From the NCBI GenBank assembly GCA_963977675.1, contig CAXBPY010000003.1, positions 13,029-77,028 on the forward strand: a stretch of DNA of 64,000 nt, in the 5' to 3' direction. This stretch comes from CAXBPY01 sp003455275. Its GTDB lineage: Bacteria; Bacteroidota; Bacteroidia; Chitinophagales; UBA10324. The notes under the pieces were generated by a model. That model did not search any database, was not told the origin of the DNA, and saw only the letters and a list, made by a program, of their open reading frames with translations. A program made the translations under genes and the position numbers. Of this stretch, positions 9,118 to 17,867 are shown piece after piece. Position 1 is the first letter of the stretch, and every line of letters begins with the position of its first letter.

Positions 9118-9975
9118 ATGAGCAAGCTTCCATTAAAAAAACTTTTGGTTCCAACTGATTTCTCTGACATTTCACTTCATGCACTTGATTATGCTGCAGG
9201 TATAGCTAATAATACAGGAGCAGAAATTACCCTGCTTCATGTATATGATGCACCGGAAATACCCAACCTTTCAAAAACTTTCAATATGAATGATTTGATT
9301 GAAAAAGGTATTAATGAAAAAATTAATGAGATAAAAATTTCAAACAAGAATCTTCTGGGAGTCTTTATCCATTCAAAAGTTGTGAATGGAAATATTCATG
9401 ACAAAATTGAAGCAGTGGCCAAAGAGATTAAAGCGGATCTTATTGTGATGGGAACCCACGGCAGCAGTGGAATACGAAACATGCGTAAATTTATTTTGGG
9501 CTCCACAGCTTATCGCGTTGTTAGTGAAGCTCCTTGCCCGATTATCACCTTAAGAGAAGTGAAGAAAAAAATTGCATTTAAAAACATTGTGCTTCCTATT
9601 GATAATTCAAAAGACACAATGAAAAAAGTAGGACTTGCTATTGAGTGGGCAAAAGCATTTGGCAGCACAGTTCACATTCTTGCACTTACCGCATTCTTTG
9701 AAGAATTGGTTGTGCAGATAAAAGATTTAAAAGAACAGGTAGCTGAAGTTGTAAGCGAATTAGAAAAAAATGGTATCAAGCACCAGCAAAAGATGATTCG
9801 TCATCAGCGTGTCAGTGACTCGGTGCATGATTATGCAAAGAAGGTGAATGCGGATTTAATAATGATTGCAACCGGCCAGGAAAATGCTTTCACCGACGCT
9901 ATCTTTCACAGCGCTGCAAGAAATATTGTCACGGACTCCAGTGTTCCTGTTTTGTCAGTGAATACCGGAAAGTAA
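9118..9975 (+). CDS. Tandem universal stress protein (UspA x2)
   Basis: A 285-residue protein of two USP domains (about 4-150 and 152-284). The first opens with KLLVPTDFSDIS and carries an ATP-binding pattern, MGTHGSSGIRNMRKFILGSTAYRV, matching G-x2-G-x9-GS. The second starts KNIVLPIDNSKD, but its matching loop (ATGQENAFTDAIFHSAARNI) lacks the glycines, so it likely does not bind ATP. This active-plus-degenerate arrangement is common in Bacteroidota. A stress or energy-state role is inferred from the family. It is an isolated transcription unit. Confidence 0.92.
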   Translation: MSKLPLKKLLVPTDFSDISLHALDYAAGIANNTGAEITLLHVYDAPEIPNLSKTFNMNDLIEKGINEKINEIKISNKNLLGVFIHSKVVNGNIHDKIEAVAKEIKADLIVMGTHGSSGIRNMRKFILGSTAYRVVSEAPCPIITLREVKKKIAFKNIVLPIDNSKDTMKKVGLAIEWAKAFGSTVHILALTAFFEELVVQIKDLKEQVAEVVSELEKNGIKHQQKMIRHQRVSDSVHDYAKKVNADLIMIATGQENAFTDAIFHSAARNIVTDSSVPVLSVNTGK

Positions 9976-10024
9976 GTGTGAAACTTACTTATAACTAATA
10001 ACTATAAACTAATAACGAACATCA

Positions 10025-10588
10025 ATTTTCGACTATCACAGTTGGATAATTCTTCCGCTCATCATTTTTATTTCAAGAGTGTGTGATGTGTCGCTTGGCA
10101 CCATTCGAAACCTGATGATTGGAAAAGGGTATCGAAAACTTGCACCTATCCTGGGTTTCTTTGAAGTGCTGATATGGATTGTTGTAGTAAGCCAGGTGAT
10201 GAAAAACCTTGACAACATAGCCTGTTACTTTGCATGGGCTGCCGGTTTTGCTACCGGAACTTATGTCGGACTTTTCATAGAAGGTAAAATTGCACTTGGA
10301 CTTCAGCTTGTCCGGGTTTTCATTCAAAATAATTCTGAAGATCTGATTGATGAATTAGTGAAAGCAAATCATGGAGTGACTGTGGTGAATGCGCATGGTG
10401 CAAAAGCGCCTGTGAAAATGATTTACCTGATTGTTAAAAGAAAGTATGTACAGGAGGTGATTGAATTGATTGATCAGAAAAACCCTTCTGCATTTTTTAC
10501 GGTGGAGGATATTAAATCTGTTCGCTCCGGAGTTTTCAGGGAAGGAAGCGACCCAAGTGCGATTGGAAAATGGCTCGGCATTAAATAA
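10025..10588 (+). CDS. UPF0316 / DUF2179-DUF5698 membrane protein with probable ATT start
   Basis: A 187-residue protein if read from ATT at 10025. An N-terminal three-helix membrane domain (DUF5698) is followed by a soluble DUF2179 domain (about 110-175, VKMIYLIVKRKYVQEVIELID). A GTG at 10079 would start at CDVSLGTIR and delete the first membrane helix. In the same frame upstream, ATT TTC GAC TAT ... reads (M)FDYHSWIILPLIIFISRV, a good match to the usual family N-terminus, and it is bounded by an in-frame stop at 10013. No ATG, GTG or TTG occurs between that stop and 10079. The function of UPF0316 proteins is unknown. The start is my inference; the frame is certain. Confidence 0.8.
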   Translation: MFDYHSWIILPLIIFISRVCDVSLGTIRNLMIGKGYRKLAPILGFFEVLIWIVVVSQVMKNLDNIACYFAWAAGFATGTYVGLFIEGKIALGLQLVRVFIQNNSEDLIDELVKANHGVTVVNAHGAKAPVKMIYLIVKRKYVQEVIELIDQKNPSAFFTVEDIKSVRSGVFREGSDPSAIGKWLGIK

Positions 10589-10614
10589 TTTTTTTCTTTG
10601 AATAAATTCGTTTC

Positions 10615-11292
10615 ATGAAAACAAAATCAATTCTGAAAAACCTGATCATTATTTTATTAGTTTCTTTTTCAGGAAAATCATTCGCGCAGATTTCAAATTA
10701 TGTTGAGAGGATGCCGCAGTTTCCTGGCGGAGAAAAAGAGATGTACAGTTTTCTGGCAAAAAATATTCGCTATCCTGCTGATGCAAGAGAAAATAATATT
10801 CAGGGAAAAGTAATTGTACAATTTGTTGTCAAGCGCGACGGAAACCTTGATTCAATAAAAATAAAAACTCCCTTAGGATACGGTTGCGACGAAGAAGTGA
10901 TTCGGATTATCAAAATGATGCCAAAGTGGGAACCCGCTATGCGAAATGATACTGCCGTTGATTGCTACTTCATTCTACCGGTAACTTTTCAGATGAGCAA
11001 TGGTTCGAGACACGAGTCCAACACTGATGATATTGAAATTGTAATTTCAAATTCTGATTCAAACGAAACCCTCAATGAAATTGCACAACAGATGTTGCAA
11101 AAAGATTTTTTTGTGTACTTCAAGAAAATAAAAAGAAGTAAGAGCGGCGCTATTTCCAGTATATATATTCATATAGCTTCAACTCAGGGAAGTGTAAGTG
11201 GCACTTATAAAAATTTCAGTTCTGTTAAAATATTTAGGTCAAAAGAAAAGGGAATTGGTATTTCTCCAACAACACTGGATGTTGGAAAATGA
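10615..11292 (+). CDS. Periplasmic TonB C-terminal-domain protein
   Basis: A 225-residue protein with a cleavable-looking signal peptide (NLIIILLVSFSGKSFA). Residues about 35-125 form a TonB C-terminal domain: PQFPGGEKEMYSFLAKNIRYPADARENNIQGKVIVQFVV, then PLGYGCDEEVIRIIKMMPKWEPA. It lacks the proline-rich spanner and a lasting inner-membrane anchor, so it is not a classical energy transducer. In Bacteroidota such free TonB domains are common and their role is unclear. Residues 130-225 match nothing I know. It follows the UPF0316 gene by 26 bases and may be co-transcribed. Confidence 0.8.
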   Translation: MKTKSILKNLIIILLVSFSGKSFAQISNYVERMPQFPGGEKEMYSFLAKNIRYPADARENNIQGKVIVQFVVKRDGNLDSIKIKTPLGYGCDEEVIRIIKMMPKWEPAMRNDTAVDCYFILPVTFQMSNGSRHESNTDDIEIVISNSDSNETLNEIAQQMLQKDFFVYFKKIKRSKSGAISSIYIHIASTQGSVSGTYKNFSSVKIFRSKEKGIGISPTTLDVGK

Positions 11293-11407
11293 TTGAAAAA
11301 AATTTCTCCATTTATCTGGAACTTTATTCTCATAGAGAACATTATTTTCTAAGTCAGCATTTAAATTCGCGCAATTAATTTTTAAACAAAACATAATAAA
11401 AAATAAA

Positions 11408-11821
11408 ATGTATCCAGCAGAGCTTACAGCACCCATGAGCCGTGAATTGACATCAAATGGATTCGAAGAATTGAAAACATCGGCCGAAACTGAAAATGTT
11501 TTTTCTAACTCAGCAGGTACAATGTTGTTAATGGTTAATTCCGTGTGCGGATGTGCAGCGGGAAGCGCCCGCCCCGGTGTTTTGTCATCATTACAAGGCG
11601 ATAAGCGCCCCGATAAATTATTTACAGTTTTTGCTGGAGTTGACAAAGAAGCAACTGCTACTGCGCGTGAACACTTGCTACCTTATCCTCCATCTTCACC
11701 TGCAATCGCATTATTCAAAGATGGAAAACTCGTTCACATGATTGAACGGCATCATATTGAAGGTAGAACCGCAGAAATAATTTCTACTCACCTGAAACAG
11801 GTGTATAATGAGTTCTGTTAA
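11408..11821 (+). CDS. Bacilliredoxin (BrxA/BrxB, YphP/YqiW family)
   Basis: A 137-residue thioredoxin-fold protein. The CxC active site is C47-G-C49 in NSVCGCAAGSARPG, the family's hallmark; most Firmicutes members also have CGC. Other conserved pieces are YPPSSPAIALFKDGKLVHMIERHHIEG and the terminal cysteine (NEFC). Bacilliredoxins remove bacillithiol from mixed disulfides, and several Bacteroidota do make bacillithiol. No bacillithiol biosynthesis gene is visible here. It starts at ATG 11408 after an AT-rich leader and is monocistronic, convergent with lpxD. Confidence 0.92.
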   Translation: MYPAELTAPMSRELTSNGFEELKTSAETENVFSNSAGTMLLMVNSVCGCAAGSARPGVLSSLQGDKRPDKLFTVFAGVDKEATATAREHLLPYPPSSPAIALFKDGKLVHMIERHHIEGRTAEIISTHLKQVYNEFC

Positions 11822-11834
11822 CTGATTTGAAGAA

Positions 11835-12875
11835 TCATTTCTGATTTTTCAATGCTTCAATTTCTTTTTCGAGCGAAAGAATTTTTTTCTGTAATTCTGG
11901 AAGCTGTTTGAAAATTGCCTGCGAACGCAAAGCGCTTGTGTAATCAAATGCAGGCGAACCGGTGATTGCTTTGTTTTCTTCCGTTACACTTTTGGAAACA
12001 CCACTCTGAGCATTAATCCGCGTTCCATTTGCAGTTGAAATATGACCAACAATTCCGGCCTGGCCTCCAATAAGATTTTGTTTTCCGATTCTGGTGCTGC
12101 CTGAAATTCCTGCCTGTGCTGCTATCACGGTGTTTTCACCCACTTCGACATTGTGAGCTATTTGTATAAGATTATCAAGTTTGGCTCCCCTGCGAATAAT
12201 GGTACTGCCAAGGGCAGCCCTGTCAATTGTAGTGTTGGCGCCAATCTCCACCTCGTCTTCAATCACCACATTTCCGAGTTGAGGAATTTTCATATATGAA
12301 CCATCAGGAAGCGGTGCATGACCAAAACCATCACTGCCAATGACTACACCTGAATGAATGATACAGTTTTTTCCAATAACTGATTCAGCATAAATATTAA
12401 CGCCGGAATAAATGATGGTTCCTGATTTTATTATACATCGCTCACCAATAAATGTGTTGGGAAAAATTTTGACTCCGTCTTCAATTACAACATCATTCGA
12501 AATATATGAAAACGCTCCGATAAAAACTTCTTTTCCAATTTTAGCTTTAGGTGAAATGAAACTCGGTTGTTCAATTCCTGTTTTATCAGCGAGCTGTGTG
12601 CTGAATTTTTGCATGACAATGGCAAACGCAGAATATGGATCATCAACCCGAATAATAGATTTTACATTTTCATTTTGAATATTAATTCCATCAGATAACA
12701 AAAGCACGGATGCTTTAGTTGAATTTACAAACTCCAGATATTTTTGATTGGCAATGAAGGAAATACTTCCAGTGCCAGCGTCTTTTATGCTTGCCGGATG
12801 AGAAATAACCGTAGCAGGATTGCCTTCCACTCTACCATTAACAAGCGAGGCAATTTCCTGTGATGAAAAATTCAT
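11835..12875 (-). CDS. lpxD: UDP-3-O-(3-hydroxyacyl)glucosamine N-acyltransferase LpxD
   Basis: A 346-residue lipid A enzyme. The N-terminal uridine-binding domain (about 1-100) is followed by a left-handed beta-helix of hexapeptide repeats (about 105-320) and a C-terminal helix ending in a Leu/Lys-rich segment. The catalytic His is in IIHSGVVIGSDGFG, with the second conserved His in IAHNVEVGENT. It adds the N-linked hydroxyacyl chain from ACP in the third step of lipid A synthesis. I place the start at MNFSSQEI (12875), because the nine upstream codons do not resemble the family. It stands apart from lpxA, lpxB and lpxC, so this may be the second LpxD copy that many Bacteroidota carry. Confidence 0.93.
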   Translation of the reverse strand: MNFSSQEIASLVNGRVEGNPATVISHPASIKDAGTGSISFIANQKYLEFVNSTKASVLLLSDGINIQNENVKSIIRVDDPYSAFAIVMQKFSTQLADKTGIEQPSFISPKAKIGKEVFIGAFSYISNDVVIEDGVKIFPNTFIGERCIIKSGTIIYSGVNIYAESVIGKNCIIHSGVVIGSDGFGHAPLPDGSYMKIPQLGNVVIEDEVEIGANTTIDRAALGSTIIRRGAKLDNLIQIAHNVEVGENTVIAAQAGISGSTRIGKQNLIGGQAGIVGHISTANGTRINAQSGVSKSVTEENKAITGSPAFDYTSALRSQAIFKQLPELQKKILSLEKEIEALKNQK

Positions 12876-13022
12876 TGAGCGAATGTAACAGCACAGAAAC
12901 AAATATTGAGATATGTAAAAAGAACTATTAAGCTACACTACCGGAGCAAACAATAATTTTCTTCCCGGCAGTTCGCCCAATGTGATTGAAACAATTTCTG
13001 TTCACCGCATAAAAACAAACTG

Positions 13023-13727
13023 ATGAAATACATTTTAACACTTGCAATAATTTGCGCCTCCCTGCTCCTTCATGCTCAGGGAAATTTTGAGCTCAGCGCA
13101 AATGCCTGGACATTCAACGCGCCCAATCTGAACCGCACAGTTTATGTATATAACTACACGCGCCAGTGGCTCACCAATAAAATGGATTACTTCAATGGCG
13201 GCAAGGGATGGACTATGTATTACGGTGTGTTATATGACCATATCGGAATTGGTTTGGGAATCGGGCACAACCGCCAAACCAATACTTCCAATGGCATTGA
13301 ACCTGTGTCGGGCACTATGGCTTACCGGCAAATCATTTACACTTCCACACGCTTGTTTGCTGATATACCCGTTCGCCTGGTGAACAAAAAACATTTGGAA
13401 ATAAATTATGTGCCGTCAATTGAAGCTGTAAATAATTCGCTGATGACAAAGTATGGTCATGATGCTGATATGAAAAATCCTGAAACGATTCAAGCCACCG
13501 GGCAATACAACTGGGGCACTACTCAGTCAATAGCATTCAGGTATTTCCCAACCAATTGGTTTGGCGTGAGTGTAAAACCCTTTGCAACACTCAACTTAAA
13601 ACAAACTCCGGTGAATGACTTGCAAGTTTATTTGCAGGGAGCTGCCATCAGTCAGCCCGTGCCGGAGCGGTTTAATATTTACGGCCTCTCGTTCTCAATA
13701 ATTTTTGCGAAGAGAGATTGGTATTAA
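13023..13727 (+). CDS. Secreted beta-rich protein, probable outer-membrane barrel
   Basis: A 234-residue protein with a signal peptide (ILTLAIICASLLLHAQ). The mature chain is rich in Tyr, Trp and Asn and in alternating amphipathic strands, for example GWTMYYGVLYDHIGIGLGIGHNRQ and FNIYGLSFSIIFAKRDWY. It ends in aromatic Trp-Tyr, as expected for a small outer-membrane barrel. I do not recognise a named family. Its last 4 bases overlap the last 4 of the convergent topoisomerase gene, so antisense read-through is possible. Confidence 0.65.
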   Translation: MKYILTLAIICASLLLHAQGNFELSANAWTFNAPNLNRTVYVYNYTRQWLTNKMDYFNGGKGWTMYYGVLYDHIGIGLGIGHNRQTNTSNGIEPVSGTMAYRQIIYTSTRLFADIPVRLVNKKHLEINYVPSIEAVNNSLMTKYGHDADMKNPETIQATGQYNWGTTQSIAFRYFPTNWFGVSVKPFATLNLKQTPVNDLQVYLQGAAISQPVPERFNIYGLSFSIIFAKRDWY

Positions 13728-16528
13728 AACAAGCTCGCCTGATTACTCTTCTTATCTTTTTTGTCTCCTGATTTTTTTGCTGCAGGTTTTATTTCCCACT
13801 CCACATCGGCCGCACGGCTGCTGTACAAATCGTTGAGTGTTGTAAGTTCTTTGAGTTTGCTCTTGCCTGTAGTTTGTTTCAGGTTTTTAGTTCCAGGTTT
13901 CAAGGAAGAAAGTTTCAGGTTCTTAGTTTCAGGTTTCAAGTCAATTCTCTTCTGAACGATTTCTTTTTTGGTAGCAACAACTTTTGGTGCTGATTTTTCT
14001 ACTGTAGATTTTGGTTTCTCAGCTGTTGAATCATTCACTACAGATTTCTCTCCAATGAAATTCGCCTCTACAAACTCCTTCTCCTCGCACACTTTGTTCC
14101 CAACAGCTTTTGTCGCTTTCACTTCAATGTCCTTCGCCACATTTATTTTCTTTTCAGTTGGAGTTTTCTTTTTTCCGGTTTGAAGCAAAAGTTTTGGTTC
14201 ATCCGCCACACTCACGCACACTGCATGGCATCCTTCCTCTTCGGGCATGAAAGAAAATTTCTTATCGAGTGTTTGTGTTTCAATGTTGAAGCGCTTGAGG
14301 TAATATGCTTTGTTGCCGCCGTGATAGTAGAGTGATGAAATAATTTCCGCTGCATTGAACTTCCGAATCTCCAGCAACTGTGCAGGGTCAAATTTGTTGG
14401 TGAGTTCGGTGTTGGTGATTTCGTAAGTGCCGTCTTTAAATAGTGAAAGCAGCATTTCATTCTCTTCAAAGTTGCCGAGGTATTTTCCTTTCTCCTCGGT
14501 ATTCAGTTTTCCGAATTGCTCATCAAACCAAAGTTTCTTTCCGGTAATCATCGGAGCGCCTTTCTCTTTGAGCTTCACACTGCGCACAGGGTACTTTGTA
14601 ATGATGTTTCCGATGGAGCCGCGGCCCTTCACTGCAATCTCACTGAAGTTGTAATCAAAAACTTTTATGCGCGCACTCGAACTTGGGTTCAGAGTCACCG
14701 TCACAATTTCATTTTCAGCATTAGGGTTCACGCTGAAGTAAACCACCTTGCTACCCTCGCTGCCGCGCGTGAGTTCGTATTCTTTGTCGCGCGTGATGCC
14801 GGTTACATTAAATCTTTTCACCAATGCCGGACCGGTTTTTCCATCCTGATAAATCATGTGATACACCGTGCGGTCATCATTCTTATTAAAGATGGCGAGA
14901 TGAATGATATCCTTCCCGACAAAAGTTTTTTCCGCCACGCGGCTCACCATCATTTTTCCATCCTTGCGAAAAACAATAATGTCGTCGAGGTCGGAGCAGT
15001 CGAAAGCGAATTCATCTTTCTTTAATCCGTAACCAATGAAACCTTCTGCACGGTTCACATATAATTTCTGATTGGCGATTGCAACGCTCTTCGCCTGAAT
15101 AGTGTCGAAGAGTTTTACTTCTGTTTTGCGCTCACGGTCTTTACCGTATTTCTTCAGAAGGTTTTCGAAATATTCAATTGTAAAATCTTTCAGGTTGGCA
15201 AGATTATTTTTCACTTGCTTGATTGCATCTTCCACTCCCTTGATGTGCTCGTCCGCTTTGAACGAATCGAATTTCGAAATGCGCTTGATGCGGATTTCAG
15301 TGAGGCGAACAATATCTTCCTCAGTGATTTCGCGCTTGAAAAGTTTTTTGTATTTCGAAAGTCCTTTGTCAATTGCTTTGATTACTGCCTCCCATGTTTC
15401 ACACTCTTCAATGTCGCGGTAAATCCGTTTCTCAATAAATATTTTTTCGAGAGAAGAAAAATGCCAATCCTCCTGCAACTCACCGAGTTTTATTTCCAAC
15501 TCGCGCTTGAGCAAGTCCATTGTTTTGGCAGTGGAAATTTTCAGCAACTCATACACTGAAACAAACTGAGGCTTGTCATCCACAATCACACACGCACTCG
15601 GAGAAATAGAAATTTCGCAATCAGTAAAAGCATACAGCGCATCAATCGTTATGTCGGGCGAAATGCCGGGCGCGAGTTGAATTTCTATTTCAACATCCTT
15701 CGCTGTGTTGTCAACTACCTTCTTGATTTTGATTTTGCCATTGTCGTTTGCCTTCACAATGCTGTCCATCAGTTGCGTGGTTGTGACACCATACGGAACA
15801 TCTTTAATGATCAAAGTTTTTTTGTCGCGCTCTTCAATGCGCGCACGCACGCGAACCTTTCCGCCGCGCTCGCCATCGTTGTAATTACTTACATCAATCA
15901 ATCCGCCGGTGAGAAAATCAGGATAGAGCGAAACTTTTTTTCCGCGTACTACATCGATAGAACCTTTCAGCAGCTCACAGAAATTATGAGGCAGCACCTT
16001 GGTTGAGAGACCAACTGCAATTCCTTCCACACCTTGCGCAAGCAAGAGCGGAAATTTCATTGGCAAAGTGAGCGGCTCTTTTTTTCTTCCGTCGTAACTC
16101 AGTTGCCAGTTAGTTGTCTGTGCATTGAACGCAACTTCGAGTGCAAATTTGGAAAGCCGTGCTTCGATGTATCGCGGAGCAGCAGCAGCATCTCCTGTGC
16201 GCACATCGCCCCAGTTTCCCTGCGTTTCAATCAGCAAATCTTTCTGACCAAGATTCACCATGGCATCGCCAATGCTTGCATCGCCGTGCGGGTGATACTG
16301 CATGGTTTGTCCGATGATATTCGCCACTTTGTTGAAGCGACCATCATCCATTTCCTTCATAGCATGCAGTATGCGTCGCTGCACCGGTTTCAATCCATCT
16401 TCCACCGCAGGCACAGCGCGCTCGAGTATTACATAAGAAGCATAATCGAGAAACCAATCTTTATACATGCTCTCGACATGCTTGCTCTCGTGCAGTTTCT
16501 CTTCGTTCTTTTTTTCTTGTTCTGACAT
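13724..16528 (-). CDS. parC: DNA topoisomerase IV subunit A
   Basis: A 934-residue type IIA topoisomerase A subunit. The catalytic tyrosine is Tyr120 in AAPRYIEARLS. The quinolone-determining segment is HPHGDASIGDAM (80-91) with Ser85 unmutated. The C-terminal domain (about 520-790) is a degenerate beta-pinwheel without a clear GyrA box, so ParC fits better than GyrA. The last 130 residues are a Lys-rich linker (about 800-934) that contains a short repeat, KPETKNLKL..KPGTKNLKQ, encoded by repeated AGGTTT/TTTCAGG words. parE, the usual neighbour, is not upstream of it here. The enzyme decatenates replicated chromosomes. Confidence 0.93.
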   Translation of the reverse strand: MSEQEKKNEEKLHESKHVESMYKDWFLDYASYVILERAVPAVEDGLKPVQRRILHAMKEMDDGRFNKVANIIGQTMQYHPHGDASIGDAMVNLGQKDLLIETQGNWGDVRTGDAAAAPRYIEARLSKFALEVAFNAQTTNWQLSYDGRKKEPLTLPMKFPLLLAQGVEGIAVGLSTKVLPHNFCELLKGSIDVVRGKKVSLYPDFLTGGLIDVSNYNDGERGGKVRVRARIEERDKKTLIIKDVPYGVTTTQLMDSIVKANDNGKIKIKKVVDNTAKDVEIEIQLAPGISPDITIDALYAFTDCEISISPSACVIVDDKPQFVSVYELLKISTAKTMDLLKRELEIKLGELQEDWHFSSLEKIFIEKRIYRDIEECETWEAVIKAIDKGLSKYKKLFKREITEEDIVRLTEIRIKRISKFDSFKADEHIKGVEDAIKQVKNNLANLKDFTIEYFENLLKKYGKDRERKTEVKLFDTIQAKSVAIANQKLYVNRAEGFIGYGLKKDEFAFDCSDLDDIIVFRKDGKMMVSRVAEKTFVGKDIIHLAIFNKNDDRTVYHMIYQDGKTGPALVKRFNVTGITRDKEYELTRGSEGSKVVYFSVNPNAENEIVTVTLNPSSSARIKVFDYNFSEIAVKGRGSIGNIITKYPVRSVKLKEKGAPMITGKKLWFDEQFGKLNTEEKGKYLGNFEENEMLLSLFKDGTYEITNTELTNKFDPAQLLEIRKFNAAEIISSLYYHGGNKAYYLKRFNIETQTLDKKFSFMPEEEGCHAVCVSVADEPKLLLQTGKKKTPTEKKINVAKDIEVKATKAVGNKVCEEKEFVEANFIGEKSVVNDSTAEKPKSTVEKSAPKVVATKKEIVQKRIDLKPETKNLKLSSLKPGTKNLKQTTGKSKLKELTTLNDLYSSRAADVEWEIKPAAKKSGDKKDKKSNQASLF

Positions 16529-16569
16529 CTTAGTTCATTGGTTCATTAGTTCACCTGTTCATGGGTGTT

Positions 16570-16615
16570 TGTATTCATCATCAAATTTTCAAATCTCCAA
16601 ATTTTCAAATTGGTA
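16570..16615. repeat. Iterated TTTTCAAAT-type word repeat
   Basis: The intergenic tract between parC and the VOC gene repeats CAAATTTTCAAAT and CAAATCTCCAAAT units. The same words occur at 3676-3716 ahead of mutS. It is preceded by a second tract at 16531-16560 that iterates GTTCATT. Confidence 0.6.
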
Positions 16616-16709
16616 TTCGGCAAAGATTTCATTCGGAGTGAAAGGTGAAAATAATTTTTCTCAAACTTTCCAACGCTATTAACAAAGATTGTGTGGAAGT
16701 GACACCCTC

Positions 16710-17075
16710 TTACCACTGCTGTACGATGATGCACACTCCCGATTTATCGAGCAGCGCGAATTCTTTTGCACCCCACGGTTTTAGGGTTACACTGTTTCCG
16801 TTCGGATGAAGCAGCTCCGGGAATTTCGTTTTCACCTGTTCATAAACTTCTGTGATGTTTTCGGTTTGCAATCGCAATTCGGGTCGGTCCTTCTCCGCAA
16901 ACTCACGGCTTTGAATAAGAAACACCCCGAGTGAATCTTTCTCCGCCACGCAAGATGGCTCTTCTGCGCTCAGATTGTTGTAACTGATTTTAAATCCAAG
17001 GCATTCAACAAAAAGTTTCAATCCAACTTTTATATCAGTATAAAAAATATTCGGAGTGAGTCGTGTGAATTTCAT
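16710..17075 (-). CDS. VOC (glyoxalase/bleomycin-resistance) family protein
   Basis: A 121-residue single vicinal-oxygen-chelate domain. It opens MKFTRLTPNIFYTDIKVGLKLFVECLGFKISYNN, the usual beta-alpha start where a partner loop approaches the metal. It then has DRPELRLQTENITEVYEQVKTKFPELLHPN and ends KPWGAKEFALLDKSGVCIIVQQW. The normally metal-binding His/Glu positions are only partly present, so it may bind a ligand rather than catalyse. I start at 17075; longer upstream reading would enter the TMEM175 gene. Its ATG follows that gene's stop with a single base between them, so they are surely one transcript. Confidence 0.82.
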   Translation of the reverse strand: MKFTRLTPNIFYTDIKVGLKLFVECLGFKISYNNLSAEEPSCVAEKDSLGVFLIQSREFAEKDRPELRLQTENITEVYEQVKTKFPELLHPNGNSVTLKPWGAKEFALLDKSGVCIIVQQW

Positions 17076-17076
17076 T

Positions 17077-17697
17077 TTATTCGATTGAAGTGTAAACGAT
17101 TCCTGCATAGATATAATAGAGCCACCCGCCCGTAACGAGGCAAAGTGAAATAATGGGAAACCAAATTGCGAGCACTGTATTTGAAAGATTAAATACACAA
17201 GTGAAAACAATCACCCTCCTCGTGTCAGTAATTTTATTTTTCGCTGCTTCATCCTTCGCCAGGTTTTTTGGTGCGATAGCAGAAGAAAAAACGGTGAGCC
17301 ATGCAACTGAATGAAGGAAAATAGTGGAGCAATAAATCATTACCGGAATGTTGGAGTAATCCGTGTTAATGAATCTTCCGAGCACTCCGGTTGTGAATGG
17401 AAAAATAATTACTGTAAGCATCAGAAATCCGTTTGCATAAACAAACACGCTCGAAGTTTTGTTGAGCGATGCACTCATGTGATGATGATTCACCCATGCA
17501 ATCAACAGTGTTAGAAAGGTGAGCAGGAATGCAAACCCGGAGGGCCACTGAGACAAAAGCATTTGAAGCAACTCCTTTCCTGAATGAATATTTTCTGTAT
17601 CCGGAATTTTTATTTCAAGAATCAGCAAGGTGATTGCGATAGCAAATATTCCATCGCAGAAAGTTTCGAGTCGGTTGTTGGGATTGTGATGAGACAT
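17077..17697 (-). CDS. TMEM175-like (DUF1211) potassium channel protein
   Basis: A 206-residue membrane protein with about six helices. The first helix carries the family filter motif, RLETFCDGIFAIAITLLILEIKIP (residues 9-32), corresponding to the FSDGVFAIAxTLL consensus of bacterial TMEM175. Bacterial members form tetrameric, weakly selective K+ leak channels. Helices follow at WPSGFAFLLTFLTLLIAWVNHHH, VYANGFLMLTVIIFPFTTGVLG and others. It lies just upstream of, and is coupled to, the VOC gene. The start is ATG 17697, divergent from the SRAP gene across 170 bases. Confidence 0.88.
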   Translation of the reverse strand: MSHHNPNNRLETFCDGIFAIAITLLILEIKIPDTENIHSGKELLQMLLSQWPSGFAFLLTFLTLLIAWVNHHHMSASLNKTSSVFVYANGFLMLTVIIFPFTTGVLGRFINTDYSNIPVMIYCSTIFLHSVAWLTVFSSAIAPKNLAKDEAAKNKITDTRRVIVFTCVFNLSNTVLAIWFPIISLCLVTGGWLYYIYAGIVYTSIE

Positions 17698-17867
17698 GGT
17701 TTGAAGGTTGAAAAATGATCAACAAATATTTATTCTGAAATTGTTTCTTGTGTCAAAGAAAAAAATCTGGATATAATTTAGAAATCAAATTCATTCGATG
17801 TTATGCCGATACATCATGCTTTTTACAAATTCGAATATTGAAATAGCTGAATATTTATTTTCGCATC

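Noticed and set aside
13724..13727. Overlapping convergent ends of the barrel gene and parC
   Set aside because: A 4-base convergent overlap is common and not notable by itself.
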